Assembly (NCBI GenBank): GCA_035535015.1
Contig: DATLQU010000059.1
Coordinates: 36,909 to 100,908 of the forward strand
DNA length: 64,000 nucleotides
Direction of reading: 5' to 3'
Source: Palsa-661 sp035535015
GTDB lineage: Bacteria > Actinomycetota > Acidimicrobiia > Acidimicrobiales > UBA8190
The stretch's first letter is position 1. Each line of letters starts with the position of its first letter. Made by a program: the position numbers and the translations under genes. Positions 1 through 7,685 of the stretch are shown here, in pieces. Below the pieces are notes generated by a model that saw nothing but the letters and a program-made list of their open reading frames with translations, ran no database searches and was not told the DNA's origin.

Positions 1-682
1 CCGCCGTGGCCAGATAGAGCTTCTTCACCTCGTCGGGCACGGTCGACTCCCGGCTGAGCAGGAAGCGGGTACCCATGGCGATACCCGTCGCCCCGTAGGC
101 CAGGGCGGCGACCAGGCCGCGGCCCGATGAGAAGCCGCCGGCACCGATGACACAGACCGTCTCCCCCACGGCATCGACCACCGACGGCAGCAGCAACGAG
201 GTCGGCACTGGACCGGTATGGCCGCCACCCTCGGCCCCCTGGGCGATGACGCCGTGGACCCCCCACTCGGCCACCTTCTCGGCGTGGCGCCGGGCGCCGA
301 CGGTGGGGATCACGATGATCCCGGCGGCGGCCAGCTGCTTGACCAGATCGGGACGCGGCGCCTGGGCGAAGCTGGCCACCGTCACCCCCGACTCGACCAG
401 AAGGGCCACCCGCTGCTCGACGTCGGGGGCGTCGGTGCGGAGGTTCACCCCGAAGGGGTTGGTGGTCCGCGCCCGGACGTCCGCCACCGCGGCGCGCAAC
501 TCCTCCAAGGTCATTGTGGCCGAGGCCAGGATGCCGAGACCTCCGGCCTCGGCGGTGGCCGCCACCAGCCGGGGGCCGGCCACCCAACCCATACCCGTCT
601 GGACGATCGGGTAGCGCACCCCGACCAGCTCGCACAGCCGGGTCCGCAGTGCCGGGTGCGGATCCGGCATGGCGTCCGTCAC
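1..682 (-). CDS. ipdC: Nitronate monooxygenase-like flavoprotein, IpdC type (3' end outside window)
   Basis: This is a TIM-barrel FMN enzyme of the 2-nitropropane dioxygenase family. 227 codons are visible and the C-terminus runs off the left edge. Seen: an N-terminal QTGMGWVAGP segment near residue 28, GVNL near 78, the flavin-phosphate loop AQGAEGGGHTG near 147-157, and a GAGGFSSG loop further on. The GTG start at 682 overlaps the ipdB stop (GTGA), so translation is probably coupled; ATG at 670 is an alternative. The family alone would suggest nitronate oxidation. Its place behind echA20-ipdA-ipdB matches Rv3553 (IpdC), which acts with IpdF on 5-OH-HIC-CoA in steroid C/D-ring breakdown. The IpdC call rests mainly on that synteny. 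Confidence 0.8.
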   Translation of the reverse strand, partial: MTDAMPDPHPALRTRLCELVGVRYPIVQTGMGWVAGPRLVAATAEAGGLGILASATMTLEELRAAVADVRARTTNPFGVNLRTDAPDVEQRVALLVESGVTVASFAQAPRPDLVKQLAAAGIIVIPTVGARRHAEKVAEWGVHGVIAQGAEGGGHTGPVPTSLLLPSVVDAVGETVCVIGAGGFSSGRGLVAALAYGATGIAMGTRFLLSRESTVPDEVKKLYLATA

Positions 683-1452
683 CCGGGCAGTTCCTTGTCG
701 CGCAGGCGCGTCGGGTCGAGAACCTCGCGGATCAGTTCCAGTTCCCCGGGGTCGGGAAGGCGGGTGACGGGGACGTCGGCGGGTATGACGAGAGTGAAAC
801 CGGTGGCGGCCACGATGTCGTCGACGGTCACGCCCGGATGGACCGAGCGCAGCCGCATGGCGTGGTCCGGGGTGGCGAAGTCGAAGACCCCGAGGTTGGA
901 GATGACGACGCGGATCTCGTGGAAGCGGGTGGCCGCCGGGCCCGCCGCCGCGGCGCGGTCGTAGCCGACTCCGCCGACCATGTCGACGTGCTCCACGAAG
1001 CTGCGCGGCGAATGGGAGGGGACCCAGTAGCTGGTGGTGTGGTTGACGGTGTTGCCCGGGGCGCCGCGGACCCCGATCAGCTGCGTCTTCGGTCGGGCCC
1101 AGTCGCCGATGCAGCTGATGTTCTGGTTGCCGTAACGGTCGACCTGGGTGGCCATCATCATCACGTGGCGCCGGCCCGACCAGACCACGTCGAAGACCCG
1201 CCGGTACGGCAGCCAGGCTTCGAGGACGAAGGCGGAACGGGCCGACGAGACGGCGGGGGTGTTGGCCATCAGCGCCGCTTCGCCGTCGGTGAGGACGAGG
1301 TCGGGCTCGAAGGTGAGCCGGGCCAGCCGGGCCCCGATGGCCGGGATGGTGCCGAAGGGACTGGCCACGATCTCGCCGTCGCCGCGCCAGGCCTCGGCGC
1401 AGGCCACCGCCACCACTTCGGCCCGGGCCACCTCGACGCCCGTCGCGGTCAT
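679..1452 (-). CDS. ipdB: CoA-transferase-family subunit B, steroid ring hydrolase IpdB
   Basis: A 257-residue subunit of the family I CoA-transferase fold. With IpdA it forms the heteromeric hydrolase that opens the last steroid ring (COCHEA-CoA) in mycobacteria. Seen: the ATG at 1452 overlaps the ipdA stop (ATGA), and the stop overlaps the ipdC start. The segment LVLTDGEA stands where true CoA transferases carry their catalytic EXG glutamate motif, consistent with a hydrolase that forms no glutamyl-CoA intermediate. A longer reading to 1608 only adds out-of-family arginine-rich sequence, so I reject it. A generic CoA transferase is the alternative, but order and sequence favour IpdB. Confidence 0.85.
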   Translation of the reverse strand: MTATGVEVARAEVVAVACAEAWRGDGEIVASPFGTIPAIGARLARLTFEPDLVLTDGEAALMANTPAVSSARSAFVLEAWLPYRRVFDVVWSGRRHVMMMATQVDRYGNQNISCIGDWARPKTQLIGVRGAPGNTVNHTTSYWVPSHSPRSFVEHVDMVGGVGYDRAAAAGPAATRFHEIRVVISNLGVFDFATPDHAMRLRSVHPGVTVDDIVAATGFTLVIPADVPVTRLPDPGELELIREVLDPTRLRDKELPG

Positions 1453-2312
1453 GACTTGGCCCCGGCCGTCTCGGCCACGGCCGCCCGGTAGGCCGGCTCG
1501 TCGACCCGGACGTAGCGCTCGGCGAAGGCCTTCCAGGCGTCGGCGTCGGCCCCCGAGCCGGCGTAGGCCTTCTGGAAGGCCTCGTCGCGGTCGTAGTCGG
1601 GTGGACACGAGGTGAAATGGGCGCCGCCGGGGACTTCGGCGACGGCGTCGGTGAGAAGCCGACTGATGGTGATCGTCTGGATAGGGCCCTCGTCGAGCAG
1701 CGCCCCGGGGGCCACGACCTTCTCGGCCGTGACGAAACGACGGACCGCAGCACCCAGGTAGAGCTCGTCGAAAAAGGGGTCGGGGCCGAGGATCTGACCG
1801 TTGCCGTGGGTGTCGGCCCGGTTCAGGTGGACGAAGGCGGCGTCCAGGGTGAGCGCGGGCATGGCCACCAGCTCCTCGCCGTCGGCGTAGGGGGAGGTGA
1901 CCGTCCGCAGTTCGGGATTGACCCGCATGACGTCGGAACCGAGGCCGGCCCGGGTGGGCAGGAAGGGCAGCCTCTGGCAGGCGGCCAGAAGACCCAGGTA
2001 GAACATGCCCTCGTCGACTTCCATGGCCTCGACGCCGCCGGTCTGGCGGGCGGCACGGAAGTGGGGGTCGAGGGCGATGGAGTCGAGGGTGACGAAGCCG
2101 TAGACGACCTTGCGGACAAGGCCGGAGGCACAGAGGACGCCGACGTCGGGACCGCCGTAGGAGACGACGGTCAGATCGCCGATGCCGGCCCGGACGATGG
2201 CCCTGACGGCCGCCATCGGTTTGCGTCGTGAGCCCCAGCCGCCGAAGCCGACCGTCATGCCCGGCCGGAGCTCGGCGACCATTTCGTCGAGGCCGACGCG
2301 CTTATCTGCCAT
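1449..2312 (-). CDS. ipdA: CoA-transferase-family subunit A, steroid ring hydrolase IpdA
   Basis: A 287-residue subunit that starts MADKRVGLDEMV and carries the GWGSRRKPMA block at about residues 25-34, a close match to what I recall of mycobacterial IpdA. Glu-101, in the segment VDEGMFY, lies about where the catalytic glutamate of IpdAB hydrolases is expected; I place it from memory, not from an alignment. The gene begins 6 bases after the echA20 stop and its own stop overlaps the ipdB start, so the four genes form one leftward operon. Expected role: water-driven cleavage of the cyclohexenone ring of COCHEA-CoA together with IpdB in the cytoplasm. Confidence 0.88.
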   Translation of the reverse strand: MADKRVGLDEMVAELRPGMTVGFGGWGSRRKPMAAVRAIVRAGIGDLTVVSYGGPDVGVLCASGLVRKVVYGFVTLDSIALDPHFRAARQTGGVEAMEVDEGMFYLGLLAACQRLPFLPTRAGLGSDVMRVNPELRTVTSPYADGEELVAMPALTLDAAFVHLNRADTHGNGQILGPDPFFDELYLGAAVRRFVTAEKVVAPGALLDEGPIQTITISRLLTDAVAEVPGGAHFTSCPPDYDRDEAFQKAYAGSGADADAWKAFAERYVRVDEPAYRAAVAETAGAKS

Positions 2313-2318
2313 GCGTCG

Positions 2319-3077
2319 TCACTTGGAAACGTTGGGGTCGCGCTTCTCGACGAAGGCGGCCCGCTGCTCGTCGGCCACCCCGGAGACATGGAGCTCGTAG
2401 GTGAAGCCCTGCTCGTAGCGGTAGGAGCGTTTGACGTCGACGGGATCGATGCCGTTCAACGATTCCTTGGCCCGGCGGATGATGGTGGGACTCTTGGCGG
2501 CGATGACGGCGGCGACCTCGTAGGCGGCGTCGATCAGAGTGTCACGGGGCACGACACGCAAGACCGAGCCGAACTCGTGGAGCTCGGCGGCGGTAGCCGT
2601 GGTGGCCGTGTAGACCATCTGGCGCATCTTGTGCTGGGGAACGAGCCGGGCCAGGTGGGTGGCGGCACCGAGGGCCCCGCGATCGACTTCGGGGAGCCCG
2701 AAGGTGGCGTCGTCGGAGGCGACCACGATGTCGGCGTTGCCGCAGAGGCCGATGCCGCCACCGAGACAGAAGCCGTGGACGGCGACGATCACCGGGACCT
2801 CGCAGTCGTAGACGGCGGCGAAGGCGGCGGCACAACCGCGGTTGACACCGACGAGCGCCGCGTCCCCGACGGCCTGGATCTCCTTGATGTCGACGCCGGC
2901 GCAGAAGCCGCGGCCTTCGGCCCGGAGCACCACCACCCGGGTCTCGGGGTTGCGGCCGGCGGCCAGGACGGCGTCGGCCAGGGCGAACCAGCCGGCGACA
3001 TCGAGCGCGTTGACCGGGGGCGCGTCGATCACCACCTCCGCCGTCCCGGCCAGGCGTTCATGGGTTTCGATGCTCAT
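2319..3077 (-). CDS. echA20: Enoyl-CoA hydratase-family ring hydrolase, EchA20 type
   Basis: A 252-residue crotonase-fold protein. Oxyanion-hole elements are seen in RAEGRGFCAGVDIKE (about residues 50-64) and GFCLGGGIGL (about 105-114), followed by FGLPEVDRGALGAATH. The ATG at 3077 follows GGAG at a spacing of 7. The open frame continues upstream to 4079, but only as a shadow of the opposite-strand dehydrogenase. In M. tuberculosis EchA20 hydrolyses the five-membered D ring of HIEC-CoA to give COCHEA-CoA, the substrate of IpdAB. It is the first gene of the leftward operon and shares a 159-bp divergent region with the SDR at 3237. Confidence 0.87.
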   Translation of the reverse strand: MSIETHERLAGTAEVVIDAPPVNALDVAGWFALADAVLAAGRNPETRVVVLRAEGRGFCAGVDIKEIQAVGDAALVGVNRGCAAAFAAVYDCEVPVIVAVHGFCLGGGIGLCGNADIVVASDDATFGLPEVDRGALGAATHLARLVPQHKMRQMVYTATTATAAELHEFGSVLRVVPRDTLIDAAYEVAAVIAAKSPTIIRRAKESLNGIDPVDVKRSYRYEQGFTYELHVSGVADEQRAAFVEKRDPNVSK

Positions 3078-3236
3078 CGATGGCTCCGGATCCTCGGTGA
3101 TGACGGTGTCCCCGACGGCGGCCGGTGCCGCGCTGGCGGCGGCCCGGGTGATCTGATGCCGCGTCAGGAAACGAGAGGAGGATAGGCCAGGTGGCCGACC
3201 TTCGGTAGTTTGTGCGCCCTGGCCAAGGAGGCGGTG

Positions 3237-4106
3237 GTGAGCCCGAGCAAGGAAGCGGTGAGCCCCGGGGAGAAGGCCGATCCCCTCGACTTCGGCGGCA
3301 AGGTGGTCGTGGTGACGGGCGGGGCGCGGGGGGTGGGACGCGGGATCAGCGAAGGCTTCCTGGGCGCCGGGGCCGACGTCGTCATCTGCGGCCGCCATGT
3401 CCCGGCGGCCGAGGATCTCCCCGGTCGAAACGGCCGGACGGCGGTCTTCGTCCAGGCCGACGTGCGAGATGCCGAGCAGGCGGCCGAGGTGGTGGCCCAG
3501 ACCACGGGCCGCTTCGGTCGGCTCGACGTGTTGGTGAACAACGCCGGCGGATCGCCGTCGGTGCCGGCGGCCGACGCCTCGGCCCGGTTCATCTCGCAGG
3601 TGATCGCCCTCAACCTGGTGGCCCCCTTCTATTGCGCCCAGGCGGCCAACCGGGTCATGCAGGAACAGGGCCAAGGCGGCTCGATCGTGAACATCGCCAG
3701 CATCTCCGGGCTGCGGCCCTCGCCGGGGAGCGCCGCCTACGGTGCGGCCAAGGCGGGGTTGATCAACCTGACCCGCAGCCTGGCCATGGAGTGGGCGCCC
3801 AAGGTCCGGGTGAACTGCGTGGTGGCCGGGATGGTGGCCACCGAAGCGGCCGACGACCACTACGGCGGGCCGGCCGGGGTGGAGGCGGTGGCGGCCACCG
3901 TGCCCCTGCGCCGGCTGGGGACGCCCGACGACATGGCCGGGGTCTGTCTCTTCCTGGCCTCCCCGCTGGCCTCCTACCTGGCCGGCGCGGCCATCGAAGC
4001 CGACGGAGGCGGAGAGTGGCCGCCCTTCCTGGCCGCCGTGGACTCGGTGACCAGGAAGGGGCAAAGTGCAGACGGACACCCGGCGTGCTCTGATAGCGCC
4101 TCGTGA
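3237..4106 (+). CDS. Short-chain dehydrogenase/reductase divergent from the ipd operon
   Basis: A 289-residue classical SDR. Seen: nucleotide loop TGGARGVGRG (about residues 23-32), the NNAG motif, and the active-site Ser followed by YGAAK. I chose GTG at 3237 because AAGGAGG ends 5 bases before it; a TTG at 3210 has no such site. The stop overlaps the pntAA start by 4 bases (GTGA), which ties this enzyme to transhydrogenase expression. Its divergent position beside echA20 is like Rv3548c/Rv3549c in the mycobacterial KstR2 regulon, so oxidation of a hydroxyacyl-CoA in steroid side-path metabolism is likely. The substrate cannot be read from the sequence. Confidence 0.8.
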   Translation: MSPSKEAVSPGEKADPLDFGGKVVVVTGGARGVGRGISEGFLGAGADVVICGRHVPAAEDLPGRNGRTAVFVQADVRDAEQAAEVVAQTTGRFGRLDVLVNNAGGSPSVPAADASARFISQVIALNLVAPFYCAQAANRVMQEQGQGGSIVNIASISGLRPSPGSAAYGAAKAGLINLTRSLAMEWAPKVRVNCVVAGMVATEAADDHYGGPAGVEAVAATVPLRRLGTPDDMAGVCLFLASPLASYLAGAAIEADGGGEWPPFLAAVDSVTRKGQSADGHPACSDSAS

Positions 4107-5242
4107 AACTCGCCGTCCCCACAGAGACCCGAGCCGGTGAACACCGGGTGGCCATGATTCCCGACGTCGCCGGCCGGCTGGTCGGAGCGGGCGTCGACGT
4201 GTCGGTCCAGGCCGGGGCGGGGGTCGAGGCCCATTTCCCCGACGCCGCCTACGCCGACAAAGGAGCCACCGTCGCCGGCGACCTGACCGAGTTGATGACG
4301 GGCGCCACCGCCGTGGCCAAGGTGCAGGCGCCGACGCCCGACGAGGTGGCGGCCATGCCCGAGGGCGTCACCGTGGTCAGCTTCTTCCAGCCCGGCGCCC
4401 AACTCGATACGGTGAAGGCGCTGGTGGCCAAGCGGGCCACGGCCTTCAGCCTCGACTTGCTCCCCCGGATCAGCCGGGCCCAGTCGATGGATGCGCTCTC
4501 GTCGCAGTCCACGGTGTCGGGCTATCTGGGGGCCCTGGCGGCGGCCGAGCGGCTGCCCAAGTTCTTCCCCATGTTCATGACGGCCGCCGGGACCGTGCCG
4601 CCGGCCAAGGTCCTGGTCATGGGGGCCGGGGTGGCCGGGCTGCAGGCGATCGCCACCGCCCGGCGTCTCGGGGCCCAGGTGCGCGCCTACGACGTCCGGG
4701 CCGCGGCCAAGGAAGAGGTCCAGTCGCTCGGGGCCACCTTCGTCGACCTCGGTCTCGAATCCCAGGAGGGTTCCGGCGGCTACGCCCGGGAACAGTCCGA
4801 GGACTTCCTGGCCAAACAACGCGAGGCGATCGGCAAGGAGGTGGCGGCGGCCGACGTGGTGATCACCACGGCGGCCATCCCCGGGCGGCAGGCTCCGGTC
4901 CTCGTCACCACGGCCATGGTCGAACAGATGGCCGAAGGATCGGTGATCGTCGACCTGGCCGCCGACTCGGGAGGCAACTGCGAGGTCTCCGAGGCCGGGA
5001 AGGACATCCTCCACCACGGCGTCTGCGTGGCCGGACTCTCCAATCCCCCGTCGGCCATGCCCACCCACGCCAGTTTCCTCTACTCGCGCAACGTCTTGAA
5101 CTTCCTGACCCTGATCGTGACCGACGGGGCGCTCGCCCCCGACTTCGACGACGAGATCGTGGTGGGCTGCTGCGTCGTGCGGGCCGGGGAGATCGTCCAC
5201 GGACCCACCCGAGAACTGGTCGACGGCAAGGGGGCGAACTGA
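4103..5242 (+). CDS. pntAA: NAD(P) transhydrogenase subunit alpha part 1 (PntAA)
   Basis: A 379-residue soluble NAD(H)-binding domain I of proton-translocating transhydrogenase. It starts MKLAVPTETRAGEHRV, typical of the alanine dehydrogenase/PntA family, and has the Rossmann loop GAGVAGLQAIA at about residues 174-184. It transfers hydride between NADH and NADP+ together with PntB, coupled to proton movement through the membrane parts. The GTG start overlaps the SDR stop by 4 bases and the stop overlaps pntAB by 1 base (TGATG). The three-gene split (AA, AB, B) is the Rhodospirillum-type arrangement. Next to a catabolic dehydrogenase, it probably balances NADH and NADPH. Confidence 0.93.
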   Translation: MKLAVPTETRAGEHRVAMIPDVAGRLVGAGVDVSVQAGAGVEAHFPDAAYADKGATVAGDLTELMTGATAVAKVQAPTPDEVAAMPEGVTVVSFFQPGAQLDTVKALVAKRATAFSLDLLPRISRAQSMDALSSQSTVSGYLGALAAAERLPKFFPMFMTAAGTVPPAKVLVMGAGVAGLQAIATARRLGAQVRAYDVRAAAKEEVQSLGATFVDLGLESQEGSGGYAREQSEDFLAKQREAIGKEVAAADVVITTAAIPGRQAPVLVTTAMVEQMAEGSVIVDLAADSGGNCEVSEAGKDILHHGVCVAGLSNPPSAMPTHASFLYSRNVLNFLTLIVTDGALAPDFDDEIVVGCCVVRAGEIVHGPTRELVDGKGAN

Positions 5243-5592
5243 TGGAGGTTCTGGGTGGGCCCGGGTTGATGGGTTTCATCACCATCTTCGTGCTGGCCGG
5301 CTTCGTCGGCTACGAAGTCGTCTCGAAAGTGCCGAGCATCCTGCACACACCGTTGATGTCCGGTTCGAACGCCATTCACGGCATCATCCTGGTCGGCACC
5401 ATGCTCGTTCTGGGTGAGGCCCACGGCGCCGCCCAGCTGACCCTCGGATTCCTGGCCGTCGTGCTGGCCACCTTGAACGTGGTCGGCGGATTCGTGGTCA
5501 CCGACCGGATGCTCCACATGTTCAAGCCGCGGAGCGAGACGAAGCCGGTCAAGGCGCAGACGCCGGCCGACGGCGATGGTCCGGCCTCGTGA
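5242..5592 (+). CDS. pntAB: NAD(P) transhydrogenase subunit alpha part 2 (PntAB)
   Basis: A 116-residue membrane protein with about three hydrophobic helices: GLMGFITIFVLAGFVGYEVV near the start, IHGIILVGTMLVLG in the middle, and LGFLAVVLATLNVVGGFVV after it. The motifs SKVPSILHTPLMSG and FVVTDRMLHMF are characteristic of the family. It supplies the domain II helices of the alpha chain and anchors PntAA for proton transfer. It overlaps the pntAA stop by one base. The next gene, pntB, begins 91 bases later, behind a tandem repeat. Confidence 0.93.
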   Translation: MEVLGGPGLMGFITIFVLAGFVGYEVVSKVPSILHTPLMSGSNAIHGIILVGTMLVLGEAHGAAQLTLGFLAVVLATLNVVGGFVVTDRMLHMFKPRSETKPVKAQTPADGDGPAS

Positions 5593-5595
5593 AGG

Positions 5596-5670
5596 CCATC
5601 CCCGTGATGACCATCCCCGTGAAAGCCATCCCCGTGATGACCATCCCCGTGATGACCATCCCCGTGATGA
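5596..5670 (+). repeat. 15-bp tandem repeat, five units, in the pntAB-pntB spacer
   Basis: Five consecutive 15-base units of the form CCATCCCCGTGATGA; the second unit ends GTGAAAG. A partial unit (CGTGAAGG) precedes them. The repeat fills most of the gap before pntB. Its length is a multiple of three, so the pntB frame stays open through it and reads a repeated Asp-Asp-His-Pro-Arg pattern from 5576. Confidence 0.95.
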
Positions 5671-5683
5671 ACGGTGCCCAGTC

Positions 5684-7081
5684 ATGAGTCGGGCCACCGC
5701 CACCGATCTCGTCTATCTGATCGCCATCGTCGGCTTCATCCTCGCTCTGAAGGGGCTGAGCTCGCCCAAGCACGCCCGGATCGGGAACTTGGCCGGCGCG
5801 GCCGGGATGCTGCTGGCCGTGGCCTGGACGTTCTCCCTGCCCTCCGTCTACGGGCAGACGAAGAACCTGGTCCTGATCATCGTGGCCGTGATCGTCGGCA
5901 CCGTCATCGGTGTACCGGCGGCGCGGATGGTGAAGATGACGGCCATGCCCCAGATGGTGGCCATCTTCAACGGGGTGGGTGGTGGGGCCGCGGCGTTGGT
6001 GTCGGTCACCGAGTTCATCTCGCTGCCGGGCAAATCGATCGCCATCTACAAGATCTGCGAGATCCTCTTCGGTGTCCTGGTCGGTGCCGTCTCCTTCGCC
6101 GGCAGCGCGGTGGCCTTCGCCAAGCTGCAGGAGCTGGTGACGGGGAGGCCCATCACCTACCCGGGACAGCAGGCCATCAACGCCGGGGTCGGTCTGGCCA
6201 TCTTGGCCGTGCTGCTGGCCACCATCCTCACCGCCAACACGGCGCTACTCGTCGTCGTCGTCGTCCTCTCGCTGGCGCTGGGGGTGATCTTCGTCCTGCC
6301 CATCGGGGGCGCCGACGTCCCGGTGCTGATCTCGCTGCTCAACTCGTTCACCGGTCTGGCCGTGGCCGCCTCCGGTTTCACCCTGAACAGCAATCTCCTC
6401 ATCGTGGCCGGGACCCTGGTGGGGGCGTCGGGCATGCTGCTCACCCGGATGATGAGCAAGGCCATGGGCCGCTCTCTGCCCAACATCCTCTTCAGCGCAT
6501 TCGGCTCGGTCATCACCGCCACCGGCGCCGACGGCGGAGCCGACGGGCGGGCGGTGCGGACGGGGACGGCCGAGGACATCGGTGTGCTCCTGGCCTACGC
6601 CCGGAAGGTGGCCATCGTCCCCGGCTACGGCCTGGCCGTGGCCCAGGCCCAACACGTGGCCCGGGAGTTGGCCGACACGTTGACCGAGCGCGGCGTCGAG
6701 GTCTACTACGCCATCCATCCCGTGGCCGGCCGGATGCCCGGTCACATGAACGTGCTGCTGGCCGAGGCCAACGTCCCCTACGACCAGTTGGTGGAGATGG
6801 ACGACGCCAACCCCGAGATGGCCACCACCGACGTCGCCCTGGTCGTGGGGGCGAACGACACGGTGAACCCGGCGGCCAAGAACACGCCGGGCAGTCCGAT
6901 CTTCGGCATGCCCATCATCAACGTGGATCAGGCCACCAACATCGTCTTCCTGAAGCGCTCCATGCGTCCCGGCTTCGCCGGTATCGACAACGAACTTCTC
7001 TACGACCCCAAGACGACCATGCTCTTCGGCGACGCCAAGGACAGCTTGTCGGCACTCGTCGCCGCCGTCCGTTCCGCCTGA
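5684..7081 (+). CDS. pntB: NAD(P) transhydrogenase subunit beta (PntB)
   Basis: A 465-residue membrane protein. The first about 250 residues hold many hydrophobic helices (domain II, proton channel). The C-terminal part is the NADP(H)-binding domain III, with VPGYGLAVAQAQ, the GRMPGHMNVLLAEANVPYD block, and GANDTVNP. I chose ATG at 5684 because homologues begin close to it. The frame is open 36 codons further upstream through the 15-bp repeat, so an extended form cannot be excluded. It completes the transhydrogenase with PntAA and PntAB. Confidence 0.93.
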   Translation: MSRATATDLVYLIAIVGFILALKGLSSPKHARIGNLAGAAGMLLAVAWTFSLPSVYGQTKNLVLIIVAVIVGTVIGVPAARMVKMTAMPQMVAIFNGVGGGAAALVSVTEFISLPGKSIAIYKICEILFGVLVGAVSFAGSAVAFAKLQELVTGRPITYPGQQAINAGVGLAILAVLLATILTANTALLVVVVVLSLALGVIFVLPIGGADVPVLISLLNSFTGLAVAASGFTLNSNLLIVAGTLVGASGMLLTRMMSKAMGRSLPNILFSAFGSVITATGADGGADGRAVRTGTAEDIGVLLAYARKVAIVPGYGLAVAQAQHVARELADTLTERGVEVYYAIHPVAGRMPGHMNVLLAEANVPYDQLVEMDDANPEMATTDVALVVGANDTVNPAAKNTPGSPIFGMPIINVDQATNIVFLKRSMRPGFAGIDNELLYDPKTTMLFGDAKDSLSALVAAVRSA

Positions 7082-7201
7082 CGTCGCGCGTCGGGCGACC
7101 GCGCCCCTCCCCGGCTCCTGCGAACCGGCCTCCGGCCACCCGGCGATCGTGAGAAGCGCGGTAGGAGAATTCCCGCCTCGGCGATTCAGGGAGGGCGGAG
7201 A

Positions 7202-7685
7202 TGGAGGAACTCAGCAGAGATCTCGGCGGCCATCGTCCGTCAGGGATCGGGACACCGGCCGGTCCTCGTGGCCGTGGCCGTGCTGTTCGGTGCTCTCGTG
7301 GCCACCGGTGTCAGTGGGGCGTCGATACCCGACGGCGGCGCACGATCCACGGCAGTGACAAGACGTCGGGCGCGGCCCACGCCTTGAAGATCATCGACCA
7401 CGCCAAGACGGCGACCTGTCGCAAGAGAAGTACCGCGCTCGATGGGGACCAAACCCCCCGGGGATCGCAACCGGCACCGGCGCGGCCTCGGTGGGGACCG
7501 TGGGCGACACCTGCATCCTCGGACAGATCAGCCTCTACGCGGGGAACACCTATCCGAATGCCGAGATGACGGCCGAAGGACAATCCTTGAGGGACTCGGC
7601 CAACCCCGAGCTTTTGCACCTGATCGGGACGGCCTATGGCGGTACCGGTACGACTTTCAACCTGCCGGGACGACTCAGACGGTGA
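7202..7685 (+). pseudogene. Frameshifted secreted protein with tail-collar-like domain
   Basis: Three reading frames carry successive parts of one protein. Frame 2 holds a signal-peptide-like segment (VLVAVAVLFGALVATGVSGA). Frame 1 then holds IHGSDKTSGAAHALKIIDH and TATC, typical of the N-terminal part of secreted collagen/collar proteins of Acidimicrobiia. Frame 0 (from about 7400, clear from 7491) holds QISLYAGNTYPN and LLHLIGTAYGGTGTTFNLPG, a tail-collar domain signature. Two frame changes are therefore needed. The remnant overlaps the end of the PIN/TRAM gene on the other strand by 11 bases. Confidence 0.5.

Noticed and set aside
3078..3236. KstR2-type operator in the ipd divergent gap
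   Set aside because: I scanned for AnCAAGnnCTTGnT by eye and found no match.
3078..4079. N-terminal extension of the echA20 frame
   Set aside because: The added residues are antisense to the SDR and unlike any crotonase; ATG 3077 has its own ribosome site.
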